Notes under the pieces: model-generated
The model's input: the letters and a program-made list of their open reading frames with translations, nothing else
Databases searched by the model: none
Told to the model about the DNA's origin: nothing
Part shown: positions 1 to 11,591 of the stretch, piece by piece
How positions within the stretch are numbered: position 1 is the stretch's first letter
Layout: each line of letters opens with the position of its first letter
From: Siphonodentalium dalli
Lineage: Eukaryota; Mollusca; Scaphopoda; Gadilida; Siphonodentaliidae
Length of the DNA: 64,000 nt
Assembly (NCBI GenBank): GCA_032622095.1
Contig: CP136062.1
Coordinates: 137,162,351-137,226,350, forward strand
Direction: 5' to 3'
Made by a program: the position numbers and the translations under genes

Positions 1-496
1 AGTCACTTAAATTTCAAGTTGGAACCTTCACTGCAGGTGAAGGTCCCATCATATAGGAAATAGAGGATCTCACATGAGTTTCTATTTCATACGGAATTTA
101 TGAACCGAGTTCACTATTAAAATTTGATTTTAGCCAAGGTTTACCAGGGCTCAAATATAAGTTGATAAATATAAGGTTGATAAATTACATATGGAATAGA
201 ACGAGTTTGAGATTCCTTTTATCACATGATCAAATAAACGCGAAGCATTCATTGAAAACAACAATCTAAACTTCAGCAATCGCAAGTCATTTAAATAATG
301 GTATGCGTGACATCATCAAACACACTAATATTAAACGTGTGTCTTATAAATAATTATGAAGCTGGTTTTGTGGGTTTATTATGTGATAAAAGGTAATAAG
401 ATTTTTTTTACCTTTAAAAGGTTCCCGGTCAAGACTTCAAAAGGTGAAATATGATCTCTACCGGTGTTTGCCAGAGTTGAGATTCATGGCATATCT
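1..496. other. AT-rich stretch, no gene seen
   Basis: No coding exon, repeat unit or structured element could be supported here on either strand. The stretch runs up to the tandem duplication that begins near 497. Confidence 0.5.
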
Positions 497-1617
497 TTGA
501 CTGAGGCACATCCAATATAATAATGTACCTGTATACAAGTCAATTGCATGTTCAGCTTCAGTATTAATACCGGTACATAATTAATTAAAACAATAATGCT
601 AAGAAATTTAGACATACCAGTTAAATCAAAACTTTGAAATACTGGCTGGAACTTGGAGGTAATCAGCAAAAGCACTGAGACTGTAAAGAAACATGATGAC
701 AAACATTAAATTTCACATCAAAGTTTCTTTATACGATGTGAACCCCCCATTTATATTGTATATATACCTTTTAAGATATATTCATATCAATGTAACTTAT
801 AAATGTTAACCCCCCCCCCCCACAAGGAGTATTTAGAACCTAAAATTTGTTGTACAACAGCTATATTTATGTAAATTTTAAGAGAAAATTTGAACTGTTT
901 TCTGCAAATTAATTGATATTTCAATGCAAATTGAATCAAGTTAAATCAATGTCAAAATGGGGTTGGGTAGCAAAGGCTAGCTGTTTACAAGAAGTACAAA
1001 TTATTGAGCTGGGAGTAGGTATTGGAAGGAGAGGCTCCCTCATATTTCAATGTGGGATGGAATGATCTTGGACTGAGGCACATCCAAGATAATAAAGTAT
1101 CTGCATACAAGTCAATTGCATGTACAGCTTCAGTATTAATACCGGTACATGATTAATTAGAAGAATAATGCTAAGAAATTTAGACATACCAGTTAAATCA
1201 AAACTTTGAAATACTGGCTGGAACATGGAGGTTAATCAGCAAAAGCATTGAGACTGTATAGAAAATTAAGACAAACATTAAATTTCACATCAATGAGTAG
1301 TTTCTTTATACGATGTGAACCCCCCCCCCATTTATATTGTATATATATACCTTTTTAGATATATTCATATCAATGTAACTTATAAATGTTACCCCCCCCC
1401 CCCCACAAGGAGTATTTAGAACCTAAAATTTTATGTAAATTTTAAGAGAAAATTTCAACTGTTTTCTGCAAATTAATTGATATTTCAATGCAAATTAAAT
1501 CAATGTAAAAATGGGGTTGGGTAGCAATGGCTAGCTGTTGACAAGAAGTACAAATTATTGAGATGGGAGTAGGTATTGGAAGGAGATGCTCCCTCATATT
1601 TCAATGTGGGATGGAAT
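497..1617. repeat. Two-copy tandem duplication, unit about 574 bp
   Basis: The block beginning GACTGAGGCACATCCAA near 499 is repeated from about 1073 with small changes. Both copies carry the same landmarks in the same order: the CCGGTACAT site, a run of C residues after AATGTTA, and a block ending in CTCATATTTCAATGTGGG (about 1038 and 1592). The second copy is slightly shorter through small internal deletions. The minus-strand ORF at 484-702 lies in this block and is a chance ORF. Confidence 0.85.
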
Positions 1618-1885
1618 GTCCCAGGAACATTTTATGCTGAGGACACATGATTCTGGAGCCTAAATCAGTGATGGCTCTTGTTAGTATTGTATGACGTGTT
1701 TTAATAGGTCCCTGGCAGTGCACTGGCAGCCCTCATAATTGGCTACGGCAATCAGCAAGCTGGGCCACGATAAAGGGTTGCCGTAGCAGATTGCCGAAGC
1801 CAGACAATCTGAATTAAAAGGGCTGCACGGGGGGGGGGGGCACATAATTGGGTAGGGTGGTTAGCATGTTATACATAATTGTGTT
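1618..1885. other. Short unique stretch, no gene
   Basis: Contains a G homopolymer near 1829-1840 and no coding signal. Confidence 0.4.
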
Positions 1886-1889
1886 TCCT

Positions 1890-2300
1890 AGCCCCCAGGA
1901 AATAAATGGACAGCAATTAGCTTCCTAGGCGCTTGTCAGGATATCTTACCCCACCCATTTCCTAACAAAATCACTCCCCCACCCCCTCCCAAAAAAAAAT
2001 AGACAGAATTTTTTTTCTTGGAACTTGCCAGGTTTTCTTGCCCCACCTGTTCCTAAAATGGACAGCAATTACTTTCCTAGGCGCTTGCCAGGATATCTCG
2101 CCCCAGCCATTCCCAAACAAAATCACCCCCCCCCCCCAAATGGACAGCATTTTGTTTCTAGGCACTTGCCAGGATATCTAGTCCCCACATATTCCTTTAA
2201 AAATTTATTCAACCCTTCCCCACATGTAAAAAATTGGACAGCTTCCGATATTTTGCCCCACCCGATTCACCAGAAAAAAAATCACCCCCCAAACTCAAGA
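1890..2300. repeat. Irregular minisatellite, units of 60-92 bp
   Basis: A unit of the form AATGGACAGC, then CCTAGGCGCTTGCCAGG, then ATATCTCGCCCCACC, then a C-rich tail recurs four to five times. The CAGG landmark falls near 1937, 2029, 2089 and 2170. Spacing varies because the poly-C tails and A-rich spacers differ. Proline-rich ORFs on both strands here are by-products of the repeat. Confidence 0.8.
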
Positions 2301-3335
2301 AATGTCCCATAATGGCCACATAAACAGCCATACCTCTCTATTTTTTTAAATTAGTTTGTACTCACAATCACAGATTTAGACAAATTATTCACAACTCAAG
2401 AACAGATTGTTGCAGACGGCGTGCTATATCGCATATGCACGTACTACGATGTTTACGTTTGTGACGTAGCGTGGGAGCGGGTCGGTGGATCTAATCACCC
2501 CCTCGGAATACGTAAACAAACATAAATATAGACGGAAGAAATTCATGTTAACTAAAATCTGAAATATTTTAAATAGGAATAAATATCCATAATAATTAGT
2601 TTCCGCATGTCACGGATATCTATTTATCATGGGTGACCTGATCAAGATCCGTCAATTTTTATTCAACCACTTGAACATTTGACTTTTTGAGTCTTGCCCG
2701 CGAACTTGAAAAATGGAAAATAGTTTAGTCATTATATATCAGTTGTCACGACGTCTCGAGTTTCGTTTCAAGAAATTGTGTCACATTCTAGCGAGACAAT
2801 AATTAGAGGAATAATGATGTATTCGCCGGGAATGTACATGGCGAATGTATTGGCTGTCCAATTCACTTGATCGGTGAAACAAGCGAAATGTTAGCATTGT
2901 TGTTGCTTTGTTGATTGTGGCAACCAAGTTACGGAAGTGAGCTGCTGACAAGGTTGTTACCTTTCACACCCACGGAGATCACGTTATTTTTGGTCAGAGA
3001 CTGTACGTTGCTGAATGAGTGAATGAAATAAAATCTGAAATATTTTGATATTAATTAGCTTAATGTCCGGTATAAGCTTGTTTTTTTAAAAATGTATATA
3101 TTATTATATGATGCTTTTATTATCTGGGATTTTTCTATCAGAAAGTTGATAATAAAGATGTAGGGCATTGATGTTGAGAATCACTCAGTGGGTGCATTAT
3201 GAAATGTTGTATGGTTAAGTGAGCCGTTTTCATGCCATTACCAGAGCCCAACACCATATCCCATTCGTTCTTCGATTCGATATACAATGAGTCTACGATG
3301 CAGTTTACTTTCAGCACTGCATGACACCCACATCT
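2301..3335. other. No gene seen
   Basis: AT-rich, with a more GC-balanced patch near 2410-2520 containing CG dinucleotides. That patch could be an old promoter, but nothing in the sequence proves it. No exon with splice sites and an open frame was found. Confidence 0.4.
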
Positions 3336-3337
3336 TA

Positions 3338-3640
3338 CTGTTCACGACACATTCGTATAAAACTGCGACCATGATGAAACACAAAGTGTATTGCAGATCA
3401 TATCGACACCACAGGCAATTTTGACGGAAACAAAGCTGCGATCTTGACGAAAACAAACACTGCGAAAATATGTCGAAACAAAACGGCGAAAATGTTGAGC
3501 AAAACTCGGAAACTGTCGAAACAAAACTGCGATAATTGCGAAAACATCGAACCAAGACGGCGAAAATGTACAACGTTACGGCGTGCGATGACGAACAAAC
3601 TCCGATAATGTCGAAAAAAAACGACGTCAAGAGGTTTTGA
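3338..3640. repeat. Minisatellite of GCGAAAATGTCGAAACAAAA type
   Basis: Short units of roughly 20-30 bp built from CGAAAATGT, CGAAACAAAACTGCGA and close variants are repeated in tandem. The array produces a 140-codon minus-strand ORF and two shorter ones, none of which looks like a real protein. It ends about 30 bp upstream of the PHD-finger pseudogene. Confidence 0.8.
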
Positions 3641-3667
3641 CATGCTCCCTTACTCAACATTTTGCAG

Positions 3668-4731
3668 ATTCAGACCGTTTTGGGTTTGTGGGCCCAGAAA
3701 CGCAGATAGAGACACTTGCCAATGTAAGATCCACGAGAACTTCAAGTTCGTCTGCACCAAGTTGAAAACTGGGAATATTACACTACGCTGACACCCGCGA
3801 AATAGTAAAGGATATCAGTTGTGATGAAACATCTTTCAAATGCGCCAACGGTGAATGTATGCAATGCTTAAAGAAACAACCGTCACTTAGCAGGCAACCA
3901 TCAAATAATAATGTTCAATGCAAACAGTGGGAAACAGGTATATCCGACTCGAGGAGACATGACCCACCAGCCATCTGGACGCACCTAAAACCAATCCTAA
4001 CGGAATTTCGGGAACAAAATCCTGAGGTTACCAATGTAATCTTTTTCAGCGACGGCCCAACGACACAGTACCGTCAGAAATTGAATTTCTTCTGCCTGGC
4101 AACCGAGCCCTACAAATATGGATTCCAGGAAGTACAGTGGAATTTTTTTGAATCGTCGCACGGCAAAGGGGCCCCTGATGGAATAGGTGGTGCTCTCAAG
4201 AGAAATGCAGACAATCTCATCAAGCACGGAAAGGATATCCCCGATGTTTCATCCTTATTTCGGGAACTACTTGGAACCGGGACAACAATAAAACTCCATT
4301 ACCTGTCCGACGCAGAACAATGAAGCTGCATCATGTTAAAAGTTGCACAAAGGGCATCATCACATGCAAAGAACTCACATGTCTGTGTCCTGGGACAAAA
4401 TGCCAGTGCTTTAACTCGAAGTGTGTGAATATGTTAGACGTTGACACAGTGGTACAAACGGAAGCTCCAGTTAGGAAACCCAAGTCTACAACGAAAACTC
4501 CAATTGAAACCAAGCTCAAGTCTAAACGGACAGTGCATGGATACTCGTAAACGGCGAGGGAAGTACGTATGTCCAGTGTGCAGGTGGTCATATGGTGACC
4601 CAGCAGATCCCAGAATATCGAGTGAGTGGGTGAAATGTTCAGCATGCCAAAATTGGTTTCATTCACGGTGTGCTGAAGAATCTAGCGTAAAGGGAGACGG
4701 TGATATGTTCGCATGCGGGAGTTGCGTCTGA
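3668..4731 (+). pseudogene. Broken copy of uncharacterised invertebrate family with C-terminal PHD finger
   Basis: The piece starts after a splice-acceptor-like TTTTGCAG at 3667 and opens with RPFWVCGPRN and then DRDTCQCKIHENF. The long middle ORF (3859-4323, 154 codons) contains FFSDGPTTQYRQK and the glycine-rich motif HGKGAPDGIGG. I recognise these as hallmarks of a multicopy, functionally uncharacterised protein family of invertebrates that is probably linked to transposons. A Cys-rich stretch (SCTKGIITC, CLCPGTKCQC) follows. The end is a C4HC3 PHD-like zinc finger with CPVC, CSAC, FHSRC and CGSC, then a stop at 4729-4731. The reading frame changes at about 3770, 4320 and 4540, so no single protein can be made. 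None of these shifts lies in a long homopolymer, which argues for a pseudogene rather than assembly error. The region looks intronless after 3668. Confidence 0.7.
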
Positions 4732-4839
4732 TTAGAACATGCTGTGTAGTTTTGACAATACAATAGCATCATGTCAGTATGCAGAACATTAGCTACAGGT
4801 TCAAACGTGCACGGCTAAAGACGTTGTCGACAATATAAG

Positions 4840-5290
4840 CTTCATGTCATATTCCCCGACCAATATTACTGTGCTCCTCTCCCCTTCCGTTCATCCCTGA
4901 CACAAACGACGCCACTTTTGCATATATAAACCACACCGTTGGATTCTTCATATCATGGGGATGATTATATGTAAGTTTCGTGGCAATCGGCGACAGAAAC
5001 AAAATTCTGCCCACCCCCTTCCGGGCACCCCTGACGCGAACGGCGCGACTTTTGCCATATTTAAACCACGCCATTAGATTCCTCATATTATGGGGATGAT
5101 TATATATAAGTTTGGTGGCAATCGGCGACAAAGTTTTGTTCTGCCCCTGACAACAACGGCGTCACTTTAGAAAATTCTAACCCCGACCATTATCTTTCTC
5201 GTAAAAAGCTACTCCTAGTAGACCCCTTTGGTATCATCTAGATGGTCCCCTGTGAATTTCTATAGAACACAGACAGACAGACAGTCGCAA
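4840..5290. repeat. Dispersed repeat, two to three diverged tandem units
   Basis: The segment running from AAACCACACC to GTGGCAATCGGCGAC occurs near 4930-4993 and again near 5060-5128, about 135 bp apart, with a partial third unit up to 5200. A related single copy lies near 37720-37875. The block ends in a short GACA microsatellite near 5270-5285. Confidence 0.7.
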
Positions 5291-5371
5291 ATATATATAT
5301 AGATTATAGGAAATGGTGGTACTACCATTGACCGAATCATGTACCATTAAAATTCGCTTATTCTTTTTTAG

Positions 5372-5517
5372 ATGGAAGAGACAGTTAGTGCATCCAAATA
5401 TCGCACAACAATAAGTCAGTTGAAAGTAAACGTAACCAATGAATCATGCCAATACGAGAGACGGATTTATGTGCAGTTCCAGAAGATGATAGCCATTCAA
5501 ACCACGTCAAAGGAGAG
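5372..5517 (+). CDS. Exon of MULE/SWIM/PHD gene, N-terminal side
   Basis: A polypyrimidine tract and acceptor TTCTTTTTTAG precede an open stretch of 48 codons plus two bases, starting METVSA-like (ATG GAA GAG) and ending before the donor AG|GTAGGTG. The translated segment includes CQYERRIYVQFQKM. The donor leaves phase 2, which fits the acceptor of the next exon exactly: AG+G makes an Arg codon. It belongs to a transposase-derived protein family whose later exons encode a MULE core and zinc fingers. It may not be the first exon, because no promoter or upstream start can be identified. Confidence 0.65.
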
Positions 5518-5765
5518 GTAGGTGAACAACTGACAATTTGGTACAAGCATGGAATATTATAATAATTATGATAGATGTTGAAAATTTGTTTGCAAAAGAA
5601 AAGGAAATTTTCCTGATCCTAAAATTCCCAATTCTTAAAATCTGTTTTGCTTTGTGAACAAAATGTAGGATGCCCTTGATGTTTTAGATATTTTCAAGCC
5701 ATTTGGCCAATATAAACAAGCTCAACTTTCAATGCTATTAGTGGTACCCCCCACCCCTCATACAG

Positions 5766-5866
5766 GACAACGGCGGTGATTAAAAGCATGACATTAAGAG
5801 GATTGACAGACCCCAATGAGATTCACAAGCACTTGGATTTTTATGTGCCAAATGTGTTATTTCAAG
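5766..5866 (+). CDS. Exon of MULE/SWIM/PHD gene, second exon found
   Basis: The acceptor CCCTCATACAG is followed by one base completing the previous codon, 33 codons and one extra base before the donor G|GTTATAG. The translation contains AVIKSMTLRGLTDPNEIHKH and ends in VLFQ. Length (101 bp) and phases (2 in, 1 out) are consistent with splicing to the exon at 5372-5517. The next expected coding part, between this segment and the transposase core, was not found. The sequence after it is occupied by a minisatellite. Confidence 0.65.
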
Positions 5867-6019
5867 GTTATAGTCTTTATTTAGCAATTTAATTATTCAG
5901 CATGAACAGAGGTAGTTAAACTACACAGTGAAAAATACAATGCCGGCTGAAGGAAACAAGTGCATCACGAGGGCGTAGCTAAGTAAGTCTGTTGTAAATT
6001 CATCAAAGGGCCTTAACAT

Positions 6020-6344
6020 TGGTGGGCCCAATTGGAACTTCAAGTGGATTGTGGGTGGGGTGAAGAATCTGGCCAGCGCCTCTAAGGGAAGTTCTGCCCA
6101 AATTTCAAGTGGATTTTGGTTGGGGTGAAGAATCGGACTGGCACCTCGGGGAAGTTATGCCCAAATTTTAAAATTTCAAATGAATTGGGGGTGGGGTGAA
6201 AAATCTGGCCGGCGCCTCTAAGTGAAGTTCTGCCCAAATTTTAAATTTCAAGTGGATTGTGGGTGGGGTGAAGAATCTGGCCGGCGCCTCCAAGGGAAGT
6301 TCTGCCCAACGTTTGAATTTCAAGTGGATTGTGGGTGGGGTGAA
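6020..6344. repeat. Minisatellite of about 70-80 bp units abutting a coding exon
   Basis: About four and a half units of GGTGGGGTGAAGAATCTGG, GCGCCTCTAAGGGAAG and TTCTGCCCAAATTT, then TTTCAAGTGGATTGTG. The last partial unit runs straight into the transposase exon at about 6345 with no visible acceptor between them. Confidence 0.85.
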
Positions 6345-6616
6345 GAAGCAATTACTCAACAAATTTGGAAATGAATTAGTTGAGCTAGATGCAACATACA
6401 GAGTAACAAAATATGCAGTGCCGTTGTTTTTTCTTGTTGTGTGGACAGGAGTAAATTATATGGTGGTGGGCGAGTTTGTGATCGAAGACGAGATAAAGGA
6501 AAGAATCAAGGAGGTCATAAATGTAATTAAGGATTGGAATCCTCAATGGAAACCACAAAACTTTATGACAGATTACTGCGATGAAGAGATGTGTGCTGTC
6601 AGTGAGAATTTTCCAG
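6345..6616 (+). CDS. Exon encoding MULE-type transposase core
   Basis: The translated segment reads LLNKFGNELVELDATYR, then KYAVPLFFLVVWTGVNYM and, later, KPQNFMTDYCDEEM. This order matches the MULE (Mutator-like) transposase domain, with the first catalytic Asp in LDATYR and the second in MTDYCDEE. Mutator-like transposases cut and join DNA; metazoan hosts keep domesticated versions that often carry SWIM fingers. The exon ends at NFP plus one base at a donor G|GTTGGT (phase 1). The upstream edge is uncertain because the frame stays open into the minisatellite from 6259, and no phase-1 acceptor is visible to fit the exon at 5766-5866. The third catalytic acidic residue would lie in a missing downstream exon. 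Confidence 0.65.
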
Positions 6617-7270
6617 GTTGGTATAAGTTTGTTTTAGGTATCTCTAATAATAAAACTTAATTTTGTTTGTGTATCAGGCTATGGGCGACCAAACTGCTGG
6701 ATCCTCTGAGCTGAGGCTGTCCCAATAAATCTGATTAGTCTCCAGGAGAAAACATACTCTCTATATCTCAGAGTGACTAACCGGTTATCAGAAAACCTCA
6801 GTTCTGGATGATAATTCCAAGTCGAAAAAGGATCATAACTCATGGGGGAAAAAATCCAGTTAATTTTGGGTATTGTTCTCAAAGCAAGAAGAAAGTTAAA
6901 CTTCAACAAAGATTTGTGTGGTTGGGGGAGGGGAGGAATGAGAAGGGTCGGGAAGAGGAAGTGAATAATTGGAGCAGGGGCTCCCTCAGATCAAACTCAT
7001 ATTAAAAATCTATCTGTATTTTGGGCTGACTAACACTGTTATAATGGTGTCACTTTTTTCAAATTTTGTAACATGTTTAAAAAAGTATTTTTTTGTTTGT
7101 TAAATTGAGCAAGGTTAAAATTCCAAAAATCTGAAGTTAACAAGCTAAAAAGGTCACTCACCATGTCCTGTGGAATAGTAATGTTGTTGGAATATTTGAT
7201 ATGGAAAGGCCCCGACAACAACATGTATGAACGAATGACCTGTATATTACATGTCACTTTAATAAAAGTG
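6617..7270. other. Presumed intron, no exon found
   Basis: The exon continuing the transposase core is not here. After a TATCAG at about 6680 the phase-1 reading soon meets a stop codon. No other supported feature. Confidence 0.4.
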
Positions 7271-7271
7271 C

Positions 7272-7470
7272 TTTTTATACCCCCGCAACGAAGTTATGAA
7301 TCAGCTTGTTCGTCCGTCGACACAAATTTGTCCGGAGTTTTTCTCAGTCGTTTTTTGATCAATTTCCGTAAAACTTGGCACAGACATCAACCACCATGGG
7401 AACCTGTGCACCAGCGATTATGACATGTCGGACGTTTTTGGTGCAGTTATCTCCCCTTTTTCGACTTAGA
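7272..7470 (+). repeat. Dispersed foldback-type repeat, left copy
   Basis: The sequence from TATACCCCCGCAACGAAG through GTCCGTCGACACAAATTTG to GACATGTCGGACGTTTTTGG matches the reverse complement of 13840-14036. The two copies lie in inverted orientation on either side of the 1.38-kb tandem array. Confidence 0.8.
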
Positions 7471-8617
7471 AATATTTCGCAACATGTATAATTTTGTCCC
7501 GAGCTTTTATTTCTACATTTTTAGGTCAATTTTTTAAAACTTGGCACATATTTAGTACCAAAGTGACCCCCGAAAACGTGGCAAGTCCATGCCGCTTTGT
7601 TAAAGAAAATGGTTAATAACTTTGTCAAATTTTTTTTCAGTCATCTATATATATGTTGCACATCTTCAATATATGGGTAACAATACTTTGAAGTTTCAAA
7701 TGTCTACGATCAAAACTGTAGGAGTTGATTACACCATGAAGGTACCCTCATACAGAAAATTATAAAAAATGTTGAAGTTTCTAAGTCGAAAAGGGTTAAT
7801 AACTTTATAAAAATATTCCGTCATCTATATACATGTTGCACATCTTCAATATGTGGGCAACAATATTCTGAAGTTTCGAATCTCTAGGATGAAAAATGTA
7901 GGAGGAGTTGATTACACCATGAAGGTAATCAAAAGTGTGACGGCTGGACGAACGGACGGACGGAGCCCATTTCTATAGTCCCCCGAAAATTAATTATCGG
8001 GGGACAAAAATCTGCAGATGTTTAACCCATTTCTTGACGATAGTAAATTACTATAATCTAGAGTATTTTTGTGTGACCCACATAATGTGAGTAAAGGGGG
8101 GATGCCCAATAGCAGAAGAGTCCACAGATAGAGGTACCATGTCTTACCCACCGGAAGCTGACATAAGCTAATGATAGGTAGAGCATACTGCTGTATAGGC
8201 AGTTTCTGGTATAGTCATAAAGAATAGGAATAGTTTAACCCATTTCTTGACGATATTAAATTACTATAATCTACAGTATTGATGTTGAATTACATAAACG
8301 AATTATACTATTATAGACAAATGTAAATAATAAAACTGAGCAAGGAATTTAATCTAAATATATCTTCTTCTTTTTTTAGATTAATTTTTTTTTTCAATTG
8401 GATACAACATCCAAATCTAACTCTTATCTGTATTTTGGACTGAGAAGCTGGTATACAAATTTTTTTCCGGTCGGACAGAACGTGTAACGATGTTTAAGTT
8501 ATCGCACCACGCATGAAGGGTAGACAGACAGGCGAACAACGAGTGGTCAAACTGTACATCAACACTATGTGTATCATACTATGGCATGAGAACACATAAA
8601 AATCAATTTCCAGATAA

Positions 8618-8830
8618 ATGAAGGAGAATATTTCGAGAACAGAGAAAGCGAACACTGTTAGCATATTAAGTCATGACAAACCTTATACCACTAAAATTCA
8701 GTCTATTTTTCATTCATTAACAGATACAGGCAGAAGAATATCAAGCAGACAGAAATTTTTAAGAGATACAGAAATGATGTGCCGAAAGAACTATACAACA
8801 GACCAGCTAATGTCATCAATCACTGTATGA
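8618..8830 (+). CDS. Short ORF in array unit 1, unknown
   Basis: A 70-codon ORF starts MKENISRTEKANTV and ends DQLMSSITV. I do not recognise it. It is basic and polar with two cysteines and no membrane segment. Its identity with the other units reflects recent duplication rather than selection, so protein-coding status is unproven. An acceptor-like TTTCCAGATAA lies just before the ATG. Confidence 0.25.
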   Translation: MKENISRTEKANTVSILSHDKPYTTKIQSIFHSLTDTGRRISSRQKFLRDTEMMCRKNYTTDQLMSSITV

Positions 8831-10000
8831 CAAGATTGAGCTTACAAAGGACATTAACAGGTATTAAGGAGTCAAGCGAGTGCATAATTAATCTTGACAT
8901 AAAATTTCCTCGAATTGAACCTGGAATGGATTATTCTTTACTTCAGTATTTAGGTTGAAAATTTTTCAAAACCCCGACTAAGATAGCCTAGTTACCAGTA
9001 ACCGAGACATATTATTTATTTATAGTTTTAAAAATGTTGCACATCTTCAATATATGGGTAACAATAATTTGAAGTTTCAAATGTCTACGATCAAAACTGT
9101 AGGAGTTGATTACACCATGAAGGTACCCTCATACAGAAAATTATAAAAAATGTTGAAGTTTCTAAGTCGAAAAGGGTTAATAACTTTATAAAAATATTCC
9201 GTCATCTATATACATGTTGCACATCTTCAATATGTGGGCAACAATATTCTGAAGTTTCGAATCTCTAGGATGAAAAATGTAGGAGGAGTTGATTACACCA
9301 TGAAGGTAATCAAAAGTGTGACGGCTGGACGAACGGACGGACGGAGCCCATTTCTGTAGTCCCCCGAAAATTAATTATCGGGGGACAAAAATCTGCATAT
9401 GTTTAACCCATTTCTTGACGATAGTAAATTACTATAATCTACAGTATTTTTGTGTGACCCACATAATGTGAGCAAAGGGGGGATGCCCAATAGCAGAAGA
9501 GTCCACAGATAGAGGTACCATGTCTTACCCACCGGAAGCTGACATAAGCTAATGATAGGTAGAGCATACTGCTGTATAGGCAGTTTCTGGTATAGTCATA
9601 AAGAATAGGAATAGTTTAACCCATTTCTTGACGATATTAAATTACTATAATCTACAGTATTGATGTTGAATTACATAAACGAATTATACTATTATAGACA
9701 AATGTAAATAATAAAACTGAGCAAGGAATTTAATCTAAATATATCTTCTTCTTTTTTTTAGATTAATTTTTTTTTTCAATTGGATACAACATCCAAATCT
9801 AACTCTTATCTGTATTTTGGACTGAGAAGCTGGTATACAAATTTTTTTTCCGGTCGGACAGAACGTGTAACGATGTTTAAGTTATCGCACCACGCATGAA
9901 GGGTAGACAGACAGGCGAACAACGAGTGGTCAAACTGTACATCAACACTATGTGTATCATACTATGGCATGAGTACACATAAAAATCCATTTCCAGATAA

Positions 10001-10213
10001 ATGAAGGAGAATATTTCGAGAACAGAGAAAGCGAACACTGTTAGCATATTAAGTCATGACAAACCTTATACCACTAAAATTCAGTCTATTTTTCATTCAT
10101 TAACAGATACAGGCAGAAGAATATCAAGCAGACAGAAATTTTTAAGAGATACAGAAATGATGTGCCGAAAGAACTATACAACAGACCAGCTAATGTCATC
10201 AATCACTGTATGA
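10001..10213 (+). CDS. Short ORF in array unit 2, unknown
   Basis: Same 70 codons as in unit 1 with an identical protein. Same doubts apply. Confidence 0.25.
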   Translation: MKENISRTEKANTVSILSHDKPYTTKIQSIFHSLTDTGRRISSRQKFLRDTEMMCRKNYTTDQLMSSITV

Positions 10214-11378
10214 CAAGATTGAGCTTACAAAGGACATTAACAGGTATTAAGGAGTCAAGCGAGTGCATAATTAATCTTGACATAAAATTTCCTCGAATTG
10301 AACCTGGAATGGATTATTCTTTACTTCAGTATTTAGGTTGAAAATTTTTCAAAACCCCGACTAAGATAGCCTAGTTACCAGTAACCGAGACATTATTTAT
10401 TTATAGTTTAAAAAATGTTGCACATCTTCAATATATGGGTAACAATACTTTGAAGTTTCAAATGTCTACGATCAAAACTGTAGGAGTTGATTACACCATG
10501 AAGTTACCCTCATACAGAAAATTATAAAAAATGTTGAAGTTTCTAAGTCGAAAAGGGTTAATAACTTTATAAAAATATTCCGTCATCTATATACATGTTG
10601 CACATCTTCAATATGTGGGCAACAATATTCTGAAGTTTCGAATCTCTAGGATGAAAAATGTAGGAGGAGTTGATTACACCATGAAGGTAATCAAAAGTGT
10701 GACGGCTGGACGAACGGACGGACGGAGACCATTTCTATAGTCCCCCGAAAATTAATTATCGGGGGACAAAAATCTGCAGATGTTTAACCCATTTCTTGAC
10801 GATAGTAAATTACTATAATCTAGAGTATTTTTGTGTGACCCAAATAATGTGAGTAAAGGGGGGATGCCCAATAGCAGAAGAGTCCACAGATAGAGGTACC
10901 ATGTCTTACCCACCGGAAGCTGACATAAGCTAATGATAGGTAGAGCATACTGCTGTATAGGCAGTTTCTGGTATAGTCATAAAGAATAGGAATAGTTTAA
11001 CCCATTTCTTGACGATATTAAATTACTATAATCTACAGTATTGATGTTGAATTACATAAACGAATTATACTATTATAGACAAATGTAAATAATCAAACTG
11101 AGCAAGGAATTTAATCTAAATATATCTTCTTTTTTTTTAGATTAAATTTTTTTTCAATTGGATACAACATCCAATTCTAACTATTATCTGTATTTTGGAC
11201 TGAGAAGCTGGTATACAAAATTTTGTTCCGGTCGGACAGAACGTGTAACGATGTTTAAGTTATCGCACCACACATGAAGGGTAGACAGACAGGCGAACAA
11301 CGAGTGGTCAAACTGTACATCAACACTATGTGTATCATACTATGGCATGAGTACACATAAAAATCAATTTCCAGATAA

Positions 11379-11591
11379 ATGAAGGAGAATATTTCGAGAA
11401 CAGAGAAAGCGAACACTGTTAGCATATTAAGTCATGACAAACCTTATACCACTAAAATTCAGTCTATTTTTCATTCATTAACAGATACAGGCAGAAGAAT
11501 ATCAAGCAGACAGAAATTTTTAAGAGATACAGAAATGATGTGCCGAAAGAACTATACAACAGACCAGCTAATGTCATCAATCACTGTATGA
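11379..11591 (+). CDS. Short ORF in array unit 3, unknown
   Basis: Same 70 codons with an identical protein. The base after the stop region differs (ACAACATTG instead of ACAAGATTG), a change shared with unit 4. Confidence 0.25.
   Translation: MKENISRTEKANTVSILSHDKPYTTKIQSIFHSLTDTGRRISSRQKFLRDTEMMCRKNYTTDQLMSSITV

Noticed and set aside
484-702. 72-codon minus-strand ORF with hydrophobic start
   Set aside because: It lies in a tandem duplication, has no family resemblance, and the second duplicate does not keep it open.
2400-2520. Promoter or CpG-rich regulatory patch
   Set aside because: Composition alone is not enough; no core promoter motif is placed and no first exon follows at a credible distance.
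3238-3660. 140-codon minus-strand ORF rich in Phe, Arg and Ser
   Set aside because: It is a translation of the CGAAAATGTCGAAACAAAA minisatellite; overlapping ORFs in other frames show the same low complexity.
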